Shown one piece after another: positions 34,791-47,200 of a DNA stretch of 64,000 nt (position 1 is the stretch's first letter; every line of letters starts with the position of its first letter). The translations under genes and the position numbers were made by a program. The stretch comes from Neoscytalidium dimidiatum (taxonomy: Eukaryota; Ascomycota; Dothideomycetes; Botryosphaeriales; Botryosphaeriaceae): the NCBI GenBank assembly GCA_037367355.1, contig CM074697.1, positions 2,480,001 through 2,544,000 of the forward strand, given 5' to 3'. The notes under the pieces are model-generated. The model was not told the DNA's origin, did not search any database, and saw only the letters and a program-made list of their open reading frames with translations.

Positions 34791-35404
34791 ATGCGCAGGA
34801 CGGGCATCATAGATATCAATGATTGATCCACCAGAACATTTGAATGACGGCACAGATACGTACAGTACCCTGTAATCAGGATATATAGCTTGCTCTAGTA
34901 TTGGATGATATTTGAAGTTCACGCTCCAAACCTAGATATCGGAGTAGACCGTGCCAGAGCGCAGAGGTAAGACATCCCTCCCGGAACGGAAAGCTTGTCT
35001 ATACTCGGAACATTTCGGCTGCATGTCTGAACAATAATCATGTCAAGGTCATACTAAATGGCAAACTGGATCGTTGAAAGACTTCCTCGTTTGTTTCCAG
35101 CCCAGTAGGGTGGTGTGATCTTATGGCGGAGCGGTGTATTTGCGCAGCCGGAACTTTATCTCCTCGCTACCGCGGGGTCGTCTGCCGTCCAAGCAGGCGA
35201 GTTGGCGTAGATTTAAGCTTCTTTTCCAAGCCTTGAGTTTATTTGGTGCTAGTGCATATCCTACAATCCTTATTTGCAGTCCCCGAGCGGGGTTGAAAGC
35301 ATCTCGCACGAGCCGTTATCGTACGCAGCTCATAAAAGACCGAGGGCACAGATAAAAGCATCGCCATACGCTAGTATTGTCTTCATTGTCTCTAGAGAGT
35401 CAAA
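34791..35404. other. intergenic, promoter of the CoA-ligase gene
   Basis: 614 bp between two co-oriented genes. A CATAAAA about 75 bp before the ATG may serve as TATA element. No other feature seen. Confidence 0.45.
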
Positions 35405-37259
35405 ATGCCTTTCCTCGCCACGCAGCACGTGGAGATCCCCGCGACAGACATCCTCACCTGGTTGATAGACGATTCGCAGTGTGATCCGGATCAGCCCATT
35501 TACATTGATGCCGCGAACCCTTCCAGATCATACAACGTGCGGCAAGCGCGGACTGCTATCCGCAAGCTCTGCGCAGGCTTCACAGCGGCCGGGTTCCAGA
35601 AAGGAGACGTAATCTGCTTGCACTCATTCAACGACGTGAGATCTCACCAAGCCCGTCCTTCTGCCACAGCCGTCTGAGATGCATTGCAGATAGACTACCC
35701 CATCCTCGTCAACGGCATCATCGCCTTCGGCGGCATCTTCACCGGCATCAACCCGGCCTACACGCCCTACGAGATCGCGCACGCCATCAAAACCGCCAGA
35801 ATCCAAGCCTTCATCAGCGAGCCCGACCTCGTCCACCGCGTGCTCACCCCAGCCAAAGAGGCCGGCATCCCCACCTCCCGCATCTTCGTCTTCGACCGCG
35901 CCGGCCAGGCCGTCCCCGCCGGCCTGCAATCATGGACGACGCTCCTCGCGCGCGGCGAGCGCGACTGGCTGCGCTTCTCGGACCCGGGCGCGGCGAGCGC
36001 GACCGAGGCCGCCCGGCTCTTCTCGAGCGGCACGACGGGGCTGCCCAAGGCGGCGCGGCTCTCGCACCGCAACGTCGTCGCGCAGCAGACCTGCGTCGAG
36101 AACCCCCCGGCGCGGCGGCCGCCGTTCCCGCAGCGCTGCCTGTTCGCCAGCCCGTTCTTCCACGCCGGCGCCGTGCCGCGCACGCACTTCGCGCCGCTGC
36201 GGACGGGCGCCGCCGTCTTCGTCATGCGCCGCTTCGAGCCGGACGCGTTCGTCGAGTGCGTGCGGAAGTACCGGATCACGGTGCTGTCGGCGGTGCCCGC
36301 GATGGTGGTGGCGCTGCTGGCGGTGCCGGCGGTGGTGGAGGGCGGCGCGCTCAAGTCTATCAGGACGGGGAGCAGTGGCGGGGCGCCGATGAGCGGCGCG
36401 GTGCAGGCGAGGATGAAGAGGTGTCTGGGCGAGGGCGCGACGTATACGCAGTGAGTTAAGCTTTTCTTTTCTTTTTTTTTTTTACCCGCATCGTTTCATC
36501 CCTCGATCTTACTGCGCCTGCGGGTTACTGATGTGCGAATTAAGGGGCTGGGGCATGACCGAAACGACGTGCATTGCTTCGTCGCTCAAATGGCCCGAAG
36601 ACGACGATGGCTCCGGCAGCGTTGGCCGCCCCCTGCCTAATACGGACTTCAAGATCGTTGACGAGGCCGGCCTCGATATCTCGGGCTACGACGTGCGAGG
36701 CGAGCTGTGGGTGCGCGGGCCCATCCTGTTCATGGGCTATGTCGACAATCCCGAGGCGAACGCTGCGTGGGATTCGGACGGATATTATCCCACCGGAGAC
36801 ATCGCGTACTGCAGCAGCGAGAATAAACAGTGGTACATTGTTGATCGAAAGAAGGTCGGTTGTCTACTTTGCGATCGGAGGTGGTGTGGGACTTTAGCTG
36901 ACTGAATTGCTGTGCTGCAGGAGATGATCAAGGTTCGCGGCTTCCAAGTCGCACCGCCTGAGCTTGAAGGTGTTCTGCTCTCGCATCCACAGATTGTGGA
37001 TGCGGGAGTTATCGGAGTGAAGTTGAAGCGGGACGGATCTGAGCTACCCCGCGCATATGTCGTCAAGGCTGCAGGTCAGCAGGCTGAGAGGCTGACTGAA
37101 GAAGATGTGAAGAAGTATGCAGCTGAGAAACTTGCGTCTTATAAGAGGCTGGATGGTGGCGTGGCTTTCATTGATGAGTTGCCAAAGAACTCTACCGGAA
37201 AGATTCTCAAGCAGATACTCAGGGAGAGGGCGGCCAAGGAATTGGGCGCGAAGCTTTAA
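35405..37259 (+). CDS. peroxisomal 4-coumarate-CoA-ligase-like acyl-CoA synthetase
   Basis: Exons 35405-35635, 35690-36450, 36545-36854 and 36921-37259 give 546 residues. The protein is an ANL-superfamily adenylating enzyme that activates a carboxylic acid as acyl-AMP and then forms the CoA thioester. Motifs in order are the phosphate-binding loop SSGTTGLPK at about 189-197, GWGMTE, YYPTGDIAY with the ribose-binding Asp, DRKKEMIKVRGFQV, and the catalytic lysine in NSTGKILKQ. It ends in Ala-Lys-Leu, a type 1 peroxisomal targeting signal. Fungal peroxisomal 4CL-like ligases commonly feed aromatic or aliphatic acids into beta-oxidation, and some serve in biosynthesis. Codons in exon 2 are strongly GC-ended. 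The third intron is short (66 bp), and its donor GTCGGT is unusual but required by the frame. Confidence 0.95.
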
Positions 37260-38947
37260 GTGCTTGATCAGTCAAGTAGTCACAACCGAGTTGATCTCAT
37301 ATTTGCTTACTGTTGCGTTATTCAATTTTGACCTCTATTACTCGGCGATACATATTTCGAAAGGGTTGATGGAGACCTGATCAGTATTTCGCCATTGCTT
37401 AGTTGATGCGTACAAAGCTAGGCTGAGAATAGGGACCGCTCGCATTTAGGAACAATGCCAAGAAAATATCACAGGCTCCGCATTATAGATTTTCAATCAA
37501 ATCCACTACCACGCGGCTTCAGCTGAACTAAAAATGCTCGGCAGATATCCCAGGGGCGAAGGTGTGATCCAATAAAGCTCGGTTGTGTCGGCAATAAAGA
37601 ATACTGTGGGATATCTAGCACCAAATGTGAATGAGGCTGAGAAGCTAGGATTGAAGCATTGGGGTTTTTTTTTCTTGGAGATATTCCTTTGTGTCATTGG
37701 TGGGTCATTAAATACACAATATTGGCCCACATGTTGTATTCGGTTTAGGTTGCAGGTGGCCTTTGCGAGATCGCTTACCAACATCAGAAAAGATACACAA
37801 TGCTACTGCATGGAATCATTCCAGATAAACATCTAGGTGAAGTCGCTTCGAGATTTTGCGGCGGCATCTCTCTTACTCCACTACAGTTTCAGAAATTAAG
37901 AAGACATGGATTCCGTAGGATGCAGGCAGCCATATCCAAATGATTACAGCGTCTTGGTTCCGAAGTCCTCCACCTGGTGCCGAATTTCCGCTGCAGGGGC
38001 ACTGTGGGGTTCGTATCATGTGGGGCTACCTCAGCTGCTGCCTTCACCCATTACAGTGTGCCCTTTTCCTTGGGGAAAACCTACACAGAGAAGAACCAAG
38101 TACTATGGCTTCTGAGTCAAGGCGATCATTCAAATACAGTTCAAAGATGCATATTTGTTCAGTATTTTTTTTTTTTTACTGACCGATGTGCATCTCGCAA
38201 AACCGGACATACCGCTGCAAAGCTTCGGAGCAAAGTCCGGTGACCCAGGCAAGAGATCGCCGCACTCTCCACGAGCCAAGGAGAGATCGACGCCCGGTAA
38301 ATGTGAGATCCGGGAAGAGGCAACCAATCTCAAGATCAGATAGGGGAGGAGAATTACCAAGCGGGGTTTCAGCTGATGTCGACACTGTTCCGCTCGGGAA
38401 ATCCGTCACTGCGGAGACACCCGTTCTCCCTCCTTTCGGCGATGGCGCCATTCAAGGAATCGCATCAGAAACTTTGACGAGCTGCTTCTATGTTACTTGC
38501 ATTTGATCCTGCCAGCATGCATCTCATATCTTCTCCTTAAAAGGGCGAGAAAAAGCAAGTTGGATGTCCCGTAGTTCGTCAATGCACCGTATGAGGCGGA
38601 TCAATATCATCCATCTTGTCATTCCCATGCACGACAGCGAATCTTGTTCATCCGCACACTATTGTGCTCTTGATATCAATGAACCATTCAAATTCACGTT
38701 CAAGGAAGGTGGTACAAAAGCGTAGATAAGTTTGGCATCATGGACACGAAGGGGGAAGACTGCGTCATGCTGAATACCCTCATGAACGCGGCCGCATGCC
38801 TGCTCTGTGGAATTTCAAATAACTTATCTATCGCCAATTCGTCAATTCATCTCCCTATTTAACTGAGCAAAGTCCAACGACACCATCACCGCTCTCCGCG
38901 GTGCTCCTCGATCAAGCTCTGCGTACGCATCTTCAAATGTGGTGGAA
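37260..38947. other. intergenic
   Basis: About 1.7 kb with only short frames and T-rich runs (near 37668 and 38166). No gene recognised. Confidence 0.45.
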
Positions 38948-40300
38948 ATGACGTTTCATTATAGCTTCACGTCAGAAGCGTTTATCCTTTTATCTCTCGG
39001 AATACTAATAATCCTCCTGCGGGTAACGCTTAACGCAACTTCAAGAGGCCTGAAAGGGTTGGACTGGGATGACTACTGCATGCTTCCCATTATGGTGGTA
39101 GCCCTTCGCTCTCATAACCTGCACACTAACTTCCTCAACAGGTCGTTTATTCTCTCGAGACCGTCACGGCATATGCCCAAGGTGCGCTCTGGGCTGGTCT
39201 AGCGAACAATGGCATGACGGAGCAACACCGTCGATACCTGGACCCCAGCTCGTACGAGTATCACCTCCGAGTCAGCGGATCCAAGACGCAACTTCTCGGA
39301 TGGGGTCTTTATATCCTTATGCTGTGGCTCTGCAAGCTTTCAGTCTGCTTTTTCTATGATAGGCTAACGTAAGTTCATGCAAATAGAATGTAGCGTATGC
39401 ACACTAATGAAGCAGATCCGGTCTGAAACAATTCAAAATTCGGCTCAAGATGTGCTACGTGATACTACTTGCGACGTTCATAGCCACCGAGTCCACCGCC
39501 CTCCTTACCTGCCAACCTTTCCACCGCAACTGGCAAATTTACCCCGACCCTGGAAGTAAACGTGATCCCCATATTCCCAGCCTGCTGCGGTAGACATGTC
39601 AGTTGACAATCAAGCAAAAGACCACTGCCAACCCGCCATCTCCAAGCCCAACCTCTACGTCACCGTCGTCCTCAACGCCTCCACCGACGTCCTACTGTCT
39701 TCGATCCCGCTCTGCATGCTCTGGAACGCCAACACCTTGCCACTTCGCAAGAAGCTCTCGCTCACACTCGTCTTCGGGGGCGCCGTCCTCATCATTGCCG
39801 CCGGCGTGCTGCGCTGCACCCTCATCCTCAATGTAAGCCGCACACACATACCCATATATACGTGCAAATACTATAGTATCCACACAGCTCTTCCAAGCCA
39901 TTCATCAGACACGCACAAAGTCAGCAGCTGAAGCAACCCCACCCGCTACTAGGATCCAACCAACGCCGCCCCCGCACGCGCAACCAGCTGGGCTTGCCGC
40001 GAGACCTTCGTCGCCGTTGTCATCAGCAACGCGCCGACGCTGTACCGTCACGCCTGCCGCGCCGCCCGCTACCTGAGCACGCACGACCTGTTTCGGCGGT
40101 GGACGGTCGGACCGGTCGAGGAGATCGGACACCAGATGCGGACGGTTGGGCCGTCGTCGGCGAACGGCCACGGGTGGACGGGGCGGTCGGTCGGCGCGTC
40201 GCGGCTGCCGTCGGCGGGCGATAGCGATGCCCCCGGCGGTGTCGTGTCAGTACCGGAGAGCATCGCGGCTGTGGAGAGGGGGTGCGTCGTGGTTCGTTGA
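38948..40300 (+). CDS. Pth11/SAT4-type rhodopsin-fold membrane protein
   Basis: Exons 38948-39094, 39142-39368, 39416-39555, 39621-39832 and 39953-40300 give 357 residues. The protein has the layout of fungal Pth11-like receptors (SAT4 domain). A first helix (FILLSLGILIILLRV) is followed by GLDWDDYCML, then VTAYAQGALWAG, LYILMLWLCKLSVCFFYDRLT, and the conserved loop LTCQPFHRNWQIYPDPG. Two further helix blocks and PTLYRHACR follow. It then has a short cytoplasmic tail. No CFEM domain precedes the helices. Such proteins sit in the plasma membrane; Pth11 of Magnaporthe senses surface cues, but most members have no known ligand. The start at 38948 is the first ATG in frame; the GTG codons before it are not needed. 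Confidence 0.9.
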
Positions 40301-41295
40301 TTGACGGGGGAAAGTATGGGAATGAATCAGAAGTTCGAGGCAGATACATAATTGGACAGGGTGTTGTTGCTGTCTGGTAAGCTTCAGACTTTGGAGAGTG
40401 TTTCTGTTTGTGTAATTCTTAGCTTCAACATGGTGTGTTCATTGTGACTTGTCAATATGTTTCCGGGTTCAATTTGTCAATTAGTACTTCGATTCGTTTC
40501 ACGTAGAAAAGCTTCTTCAGATTCTCAACACACACCAGGGAAATTCCTTGGGACAGCTTCGGTTGCGCAAGTGAAAAGCCTCGCCATGGGATTAAGGAAC
40601 CCCTATGAATATGGTGAAAAAAGCAAGATAGAGTGATTTGAAGTGACGGATAGATCACAGCCACACCGTCATATAAATAGATGATAAAGGTTCCAACAAA
40701 TCCGAAGAATAGCGCTTTCGAATTGTTCCTCAGAAACATATCAAGGCAACTCAAGGCTCAAAACACACCGCAAAGGAATGACGCTTGCAACGCTTTGTGA
40801 GGGGGAATCAGAAGACTTTATGATCAGCAAGTACAACAAGCAAGGACGCGATGATGGGAATAAACGCTACACGCCTCAGCAAAAAAAAAAGAAAAAATCA
40901 GACAGCCGGCCACCACCCAACCACACCTCCAGCACCATCCATTACCATACCGCCGCAGTTCACCACGCTACTCCACTAACGACAATTTGACCGCCCTCGC
41001 TATGAAATAGGAACCAGGAAATAGCAAAACGCAGAAAAAAAAATAAATACCGACAGGAAACAGACAACAGAGCCGCCAGCTATTCGACAAATTGGATATC
41101 AACAGCAACCAAAACGATCTCGGCCCGATCTGTACCGCACTCCTCGCGCTCTCGAAACCATAAACAAGAAAACAAAAAAAAAAAAAGACAGCGAAAAGCA
41201 AAAAAGACAATATCAAACAACGAACAAACAATGAACAGGCAAATAAAAAAGAAAAAATAAAAGGGGACTGAAGACATGCGCAACCACCCGCCCGC
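40301..41295. other. convergent 3' region
   Basis: Lies between the 3' ends of the Pth11-like gene and the giant disordered-protein gene. It contains several A-rich runs (for example near 40880 and 41172). No gene recognised. Confidence 0.5.
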
Positions 41296-44200
41296 TTATT
41301 CAATCGTCGCGTCCCACCTCGGCGTCCACTCCATCCCCGGATAGCTAGCCCCATGCATCACAACCTCCTCCTCTTCATCACCACCCCTCCCGGTCTGGCC
41401 CTCCGCCGCCTCCCCACGCCGCCGCTGCTGTCCACCATCGGCCCCTTGCGCAGCAACCACCTCCTTCTCCTGACTCCCCACGCCGCCGCCCGGTGGTGGT
41501 GGTCCACCGACCAACGCGGCCGGCACGGTCGGCGGGCTCGGCGTATCGCCGACCTCGCTGTGCGCGCGCTCCAGCACCTCCGCGCCCTGCCGGCCCGTCT
41601 CCTTGCTGCGATGATACACCGTCGGCTCGGCGTACAGGTCCTCGTCGTCGTCGTCGTCGTCATCTTCGTCGCTGCTCCGATCGTCCGCGGGACCCGAGAC
41701 CTTCGCGCCCATACCACCACCACCACCACCAACGCCCGCGCCCTGCGACGACGGCGGCGGCGGCGGCGGGGTGGCGACGATCCCGTACTCCTTCGCGTAC
41801 GCCGGGTCCATCTGCAACACTGCGCCACCGCTTCCCGCGCTATGCCGCTGCTGCTGCTGATGATGATGATGATGGCCCTCGAACCCCGGCGGCGCGCGGG
41901 GCGAGTTGCCTCCCTGGCCGCCGCCGCCGCCGCCGCCGACGATGACCGCCGCAGCGGCGCCCGTGCTGCCCAGACTCGGGTTCGGACTGTGTCGGTAGGC
42001 CGGGTGGACGCTCCGCTCCTGCTCCTGCGCGGCCATCTGCTCGCGGGCCTGGCGCTCGCGCAGGCGCTCGAGCTTGGCCTCGCCCTCCTCGGCGGAGATC
42101 TCCTTCCAGCGGGGCTCGACGCGCGCGGAGGAGGAGGAGGAGGAGGAGGCCGCCGCCGGGCTGGTGGAGGCGGCGGCGACGGTCGGGGAGGACCCGGAGG
42201 AAGGCGGGAGGGGGAAGCGGGAGGCGATGACGTCCGGGGAGAGGAGCGAGGGGGACGTCGTGGTCGCGGGGTAGTAGGCCGAGGAAGAAGAGGAAGACGG
42301 AGGAATGCTGCTGGTGGTAGCAGCAGCGGTAGGAGTACCGGCGGCGCCGGCGGTGGTCGTGACGCGGGGTATGACTTCGCGGTAGCCGCCGCTGGCGGAC
42401 CAGTCCGCGTCGTCCCTCTCTGGGTCGGGATTCCCAACGGCGGCGGTGTTCTTCTCGTCGCGGATGCGGTCGTCCTCATCGTTGTCGGAGTCAGCGCCGG
42501 GGAGGCTCAGCTCGTACGGACGCTGCTGCTGCTGCTGAGGCGGCGGGCCACCCTGCCACGGCGGGTGGCCGTAGCCCTGCTGCTCGCGGGGCGCGCTCGT
42601 CGGCGGCTGCGGCGGTGCCTCCGCGATTCTGCCCATCCGACGCTGCTGCACGGCCATCTGCTGCTGCGCCTGCTGCTGCTGGTACCACATGCGCTGGCGC
42701 TCGAATGGATCCGACACGCGGCGGCCGCCGGGGCTGCTCCTCTGGCCGAAGTATCCGGCTCCGGGCTGGCCCTCGCCTCCGTAGCCCGACGACCCGCTCC
42801 TTGACGTGACGGGGCTGACGATCATGTCTTCCCCGCTGCTGGCGTGCCGTTGGAACTGGCCTGGCTGCGGAGGAGTCATGGCCGAAACCTGCGGCGAGAG
42901 CGCGTAGTCGCTGCCTGGCGCCGAGCCCGTGCTAGGGTGGCGGTATTGCTGGGGCGGCGGCGGGGTCTGGTATGCGCGCGGTGGGTACTGCTGGAGCATT
43001 TGCTCCGAGAAGCGGCGCGGCTGCTGCTGGGGCGGATACCCTTGCATCTGGGGCGGAGGAGGGCCGTTCGGCCACAGCGCGCGGTCTTGAGATAAGGCGC
43101 GCTGGGGCGGCTGTTGGTAGTACCGGTTGCGGAAGGCGGCGGTGTGCTGTTGGGGCGGAGGAGGAGTTGGTCGACCTACGAAACCGTTGTTGCTGCTGTC
43201 ATCGTACATCGCCATTCCTGGTGGGTAGCCCCCAGGGCCAGGATATCCAGGCTGGGGCGGCGGCATCTGCTGAGGACCTGGCGGGTATCCCGGTCCAGCA
43301 GCTGGGGGCTTGGGTTCGCTAGGCGGATAAAACCCACGCTGTGCCTCTTCCACAGCAGCAGAATCCTGCGCCGCATCCGCTGGACCCTGAAAGCTCGACG
43401 GAGGTTCGGGTACCGGCGCGTATGCCGCAGAGCGAGCCTCGGGCACGGGCGGCTGGTTGAGGTTCGCTTTCTTCAACTTGGAAAGCTTGCCCTTGCTCTC
43501 GCTCTGGCGGAGCTTCTTCTCCTCTTTTTCGCGCTGCTTCGCCTCCTTGCTGAGGTTGGCGCTCGAACTCGATCTGCCGAAGATGCTTCCCAGAAGGGAC
43601 GACCGCTTCTTCTTCTTCTCCTTCTTCTCGCCCACAGTGGCCTCATCCGGAAGACGGCTGGAGCTGGCATTGCGCTGCAGCTTGTTACGACCCTTCTTCG
43701 ACTGACTGTGGCCAACGGGAATGGCAGGCGCCGACTGAGGCGTGGCGAAGTTGCCATGCTCCGCAGCAGTAGCTTCTTCTTGCTGCTGCTGCTCGGTACT
43801 GGTACCGCTGCGCTTGAACGGCGCGAAGATGCCCGACCGTTGCCGCTTCTGCTTCTGCTTCTGCTTCTGCTTCTGATTCGCAGGATCCGTGACCTGAGCC
43901 ATTTCCTCGAGAACATCAGGACCTTGCTTCTTCTGCGCCTTCTTTCCGCCCTTGGTGAGCTCGAGCTCGTGCTCGTTAGCACTGGACTGGTAGGAGAAGG
44001 TGCGGTGAAGCTGCTGGTCGACATGCTGCGGATTGATGCGCTCGTTGACGCGCTCGCTCGACTTGGACGCCGGGGTGTTGGATCCAGACGGGGTAGCCTT
44101 GTTGGAGCCAGCAATGTTCCCAAGGATTGATCTCCTCTTCTGTCGCAGATCAGAATTTTCGGAATGATCTGGCGGACCCACACCGGGCAGCTCGAACTCG

Positions 44201-47200
44201 GACGAGTAAGAACGCGGATCGAAATCCTGGCGGTTGAAGCTGTCCTGCCCTTGGGGCGGCCCAAACCGTCCTTCGACGAGACCCGGAGGCGGTGATTGGA
44301 AACTGTTTCGCTTAGGAGGTTGGCCTTGCTGAGCACCATACTCAACCATACCAGGCGGGGGCGATTGGAAATGCCGTTGCGGATACGATCCCTGCTGCTG
44401 CGGTTGCCCATATCCTCCCATCCCCGGAGGCGGAGGCGGAGGTTGCCCGCTGTACGGACCGCGCCTGGCATACCGCGCTCCACGTTGCATGCTGGAATCG
44501 GGCGCCAGGTCGGAGCCATACGAAGAACCACGATCCTCATGCCGCGAGCCGGTGTAGCCCTGCTGGAGGCTCTCCTCTTGCGTGCTTTGGCCTTCCATGT
44601 AGGAGAATGGGCGAGGGCCCTGGTCTGCATTTTCCCTCACCGGACGTTGACGCGGCACATCGAATTCGGGATTAACGGGGCTGACCTGGTACGTGCGCGT
44701 CTCTGCTTCAAGCGGAACCTGAGCGCTAGTAGACGCCTGTCGCGAAGGAGCTGAGCTAGCTGCAGCAGCGCTGATATCCTGGAGCGGGGACGCAACGCGA
44801 GGAATCTGCTCCCCGCTGTCGTCGGGTCCTGCGTGGTGAGCTTCAGGCGACGGAGAGCGCGAGCGCTGGGCTCCAGCATGTACGTCAGGAGCTCCGTATC
44901 GCTCGTGAGGCTGTCTCGTATCCGCATCAGGAAATCTCTCCGTCGAAGGAGCCCGCAGAAACTGCTCTTCCGGCTCGGCCGGATCGCCCAGATCGATCGG
45001 AGAAACGTCGAACTTCGGTCTGTCAAGCTCGTGGTCTTCCAGCGTGAGATCTTTCTTCGCCATCTCATCCAGCGGTATCGGCAAGAGCGACGCAATCGAT
45101 CCCTTGGAGTCCCTGGTGCGGATGGACTGTCTGGATGATGCGCCCGTGGCGCGCTGCGCGAACGACTGCTTCGACGACCTGCCGCCGCCGCCGACGGGAT
45201 CCTCGGTGTCCGAATCGACAGCTCTGCTCTTTCCAGCCTCCTCATCTCCGCCAACCATCCGGCCCATGCTGCCCGCGCTCCCCTTGCTTCGCACGCTCAC
45301 GGGCGTGCTGTTCCGGACGACGCTCTCGATGACCCGCTCCATCCTCTGCTCCGCGGCCAAGCTCCTCCTCTTCTCCTTCTCCTCCAACCACGAAAGCGGT
45401 TCGATATTCGGACTCGGCAGTACTCCCAGGCGCTCCCACCTACCGTTGCCCTTCTGGCTGCCTTCGGCATAAGGTGTGGTAGGCATGGCGATGCTACCCG
45501 GCGTTGCCGAGCGTTGAATGGGCGACTGAGCGCGCTCGGCGAAAGACCGGCCAGGCGTCCCAGACCGCGACACGGGCGACTGGTTCGAGGAGCGGTTGAC
45601 CGGCGACTGCGCGCCCGAAGCCGGGTCGGGGACGGACTCCCACTCGTCGGGCGCCACGAAGGCTGAACCGCTGCCGACGCTGCTGACCGGACGGCTGCCC
45701 GTGGGCGAGTTGACGCTGGATATCTGGCGGCTGACGGGCTTGCTGATGTTCATCTCAGGGTTGTCCCTCCTGCCCTCCCGGTCCTGGCTTGGGCGACGAC
45801 CTTGGCCCGTAGCCGACTCTACAGCAATCTCGGATGCGCCAGGGGCTGCGGCGCTCGACTTCGCTTCCGCTTCAGTAGAGGGTCGATCGGCAACCCCGGC
45901 CTCGGCTCCGAAATCCACGGCGTCCACCGCGGCGTCCCTATCCCGCGATACCGACTTGACAAGCCTCTCGGCGTCCGCACGCTGCCGACCCTGTTCTTCA
46001 CCCTGCTTCTTTTCCTCAGATGGCCTACCAACCTCCGGCTTGGTCTCCTCATTCTTCCTATCTCGCTCTTTCTCCTCGCCAACCACTGCCTGCTCATCGT
46101 TCGCCCTAGGAACTTCGTACGCAAAATCTTTCGGAATTGGAGGTGGAGGCGGAGGCGATGAGGAATCCGGCACCTCATCGATGACAAGACTCGTAGGCCG
46201 ACTCCTGCTCCCGCTCTTACTCCTCTGTCTCAGCCTACCAAATGAGAACGTGCGCTTCTTCTTTTCCCCCTCCTTCCTCCCCCCGTCATCGAGCGGGGTT
46301 GCCGGCGTCGCTGGCGACTGAATTGGGTTTGCAGCACCTGCTGAGACTGGTTCCTGCGCGGTGTCAAGAGGTGAGATCGGATGCGGGGCGTTGTCAGCTG
46401 CATTGTGAGAAGCCTCGCCTTCAGCAGGGGCCTGGGGCGCGGGAGGCAGAGAGGCGGCAGCACTGGTGGGCTCATTTTGGGAAGGCTGTGCGGGAAGAGG
46501 TGGTGCGGTAACGTTGGAAGAGGGATGGTCGTATGGAGTGATGTTACGGAAGGTGGCCTGCTTAAGACACGAGAACGAATCAACCTTCACGTCCTTCAAG
46601 TGGAGAGCTGTTGTGCTTTCAAGCAGTGATTGCGGCAAGCAGGTCGGATGAGGAATTAGGATTGAAGAAATTATACAAGATACGCAAATGCTAGGAGGGA
46701 CCAAAACCTCGCCTATTCGTACAGGTGTTGCTCATGTTTGTGTGAAAAAGAGTACGATGGGGGAATAGAACGAGAAAGAGACGGCCGTGAGTTGTATGCT
46801 TATTTCGAAAAGAAAATGCAACGGGCTGCATTGCGCATAGGGAGCTCAAGCATATCTCTGGACGCGGAAAGCCCACAGAAACTGAGCATCTTGATCCCGG
46901 AAACTGCTTCAAACCCCCCGCTACGCTGCGCTGCCGTTGCGGCCTTTGCGAACCGACCAGGGAGCACGGCTGAACGAAAAACAGGAGAACCGAAATTGGG
47001 AAGAGCTCGCCGATGGCTCTCACGCCCCAACCCAAGCGATCGAAACTCCGAACAGAGCGCTGAGGTGCGTGGCAAGCAGAAACTCTGACGTGATAAGGAG
47101 AAAATTTAAGCAGAAGAGAGTCGAAGAAAAATAATCAATCTACCTTGCTTTCGCCTCTGAACCTGCTCCGTCCCTTGGCGAATAGACCCTTGGCCTCCTT

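Noticed and set aside
41353..42804. 483-codon plus-strand frame opposite the giant protein gene
   Set aside because: Arg/Leu-rich mirror of GC-rich, repeat-coding codons; no domain and no start context. The minus strand has far better protein character.
43114..44130. 338-codon plus-strand frame
   Set aside because: Another antisense shadow of the same gene, with leucine runs produced by the complement of Gln/Lys codons.
46558..46704. ATG-free upstream extension used as the start of the downstream giant frame
   Set aside because: Residues before ATFRNITPYDH look like untranslated or intronic sequence, and a good acceptor precedes them, so I joined the exon to the upstream gene.
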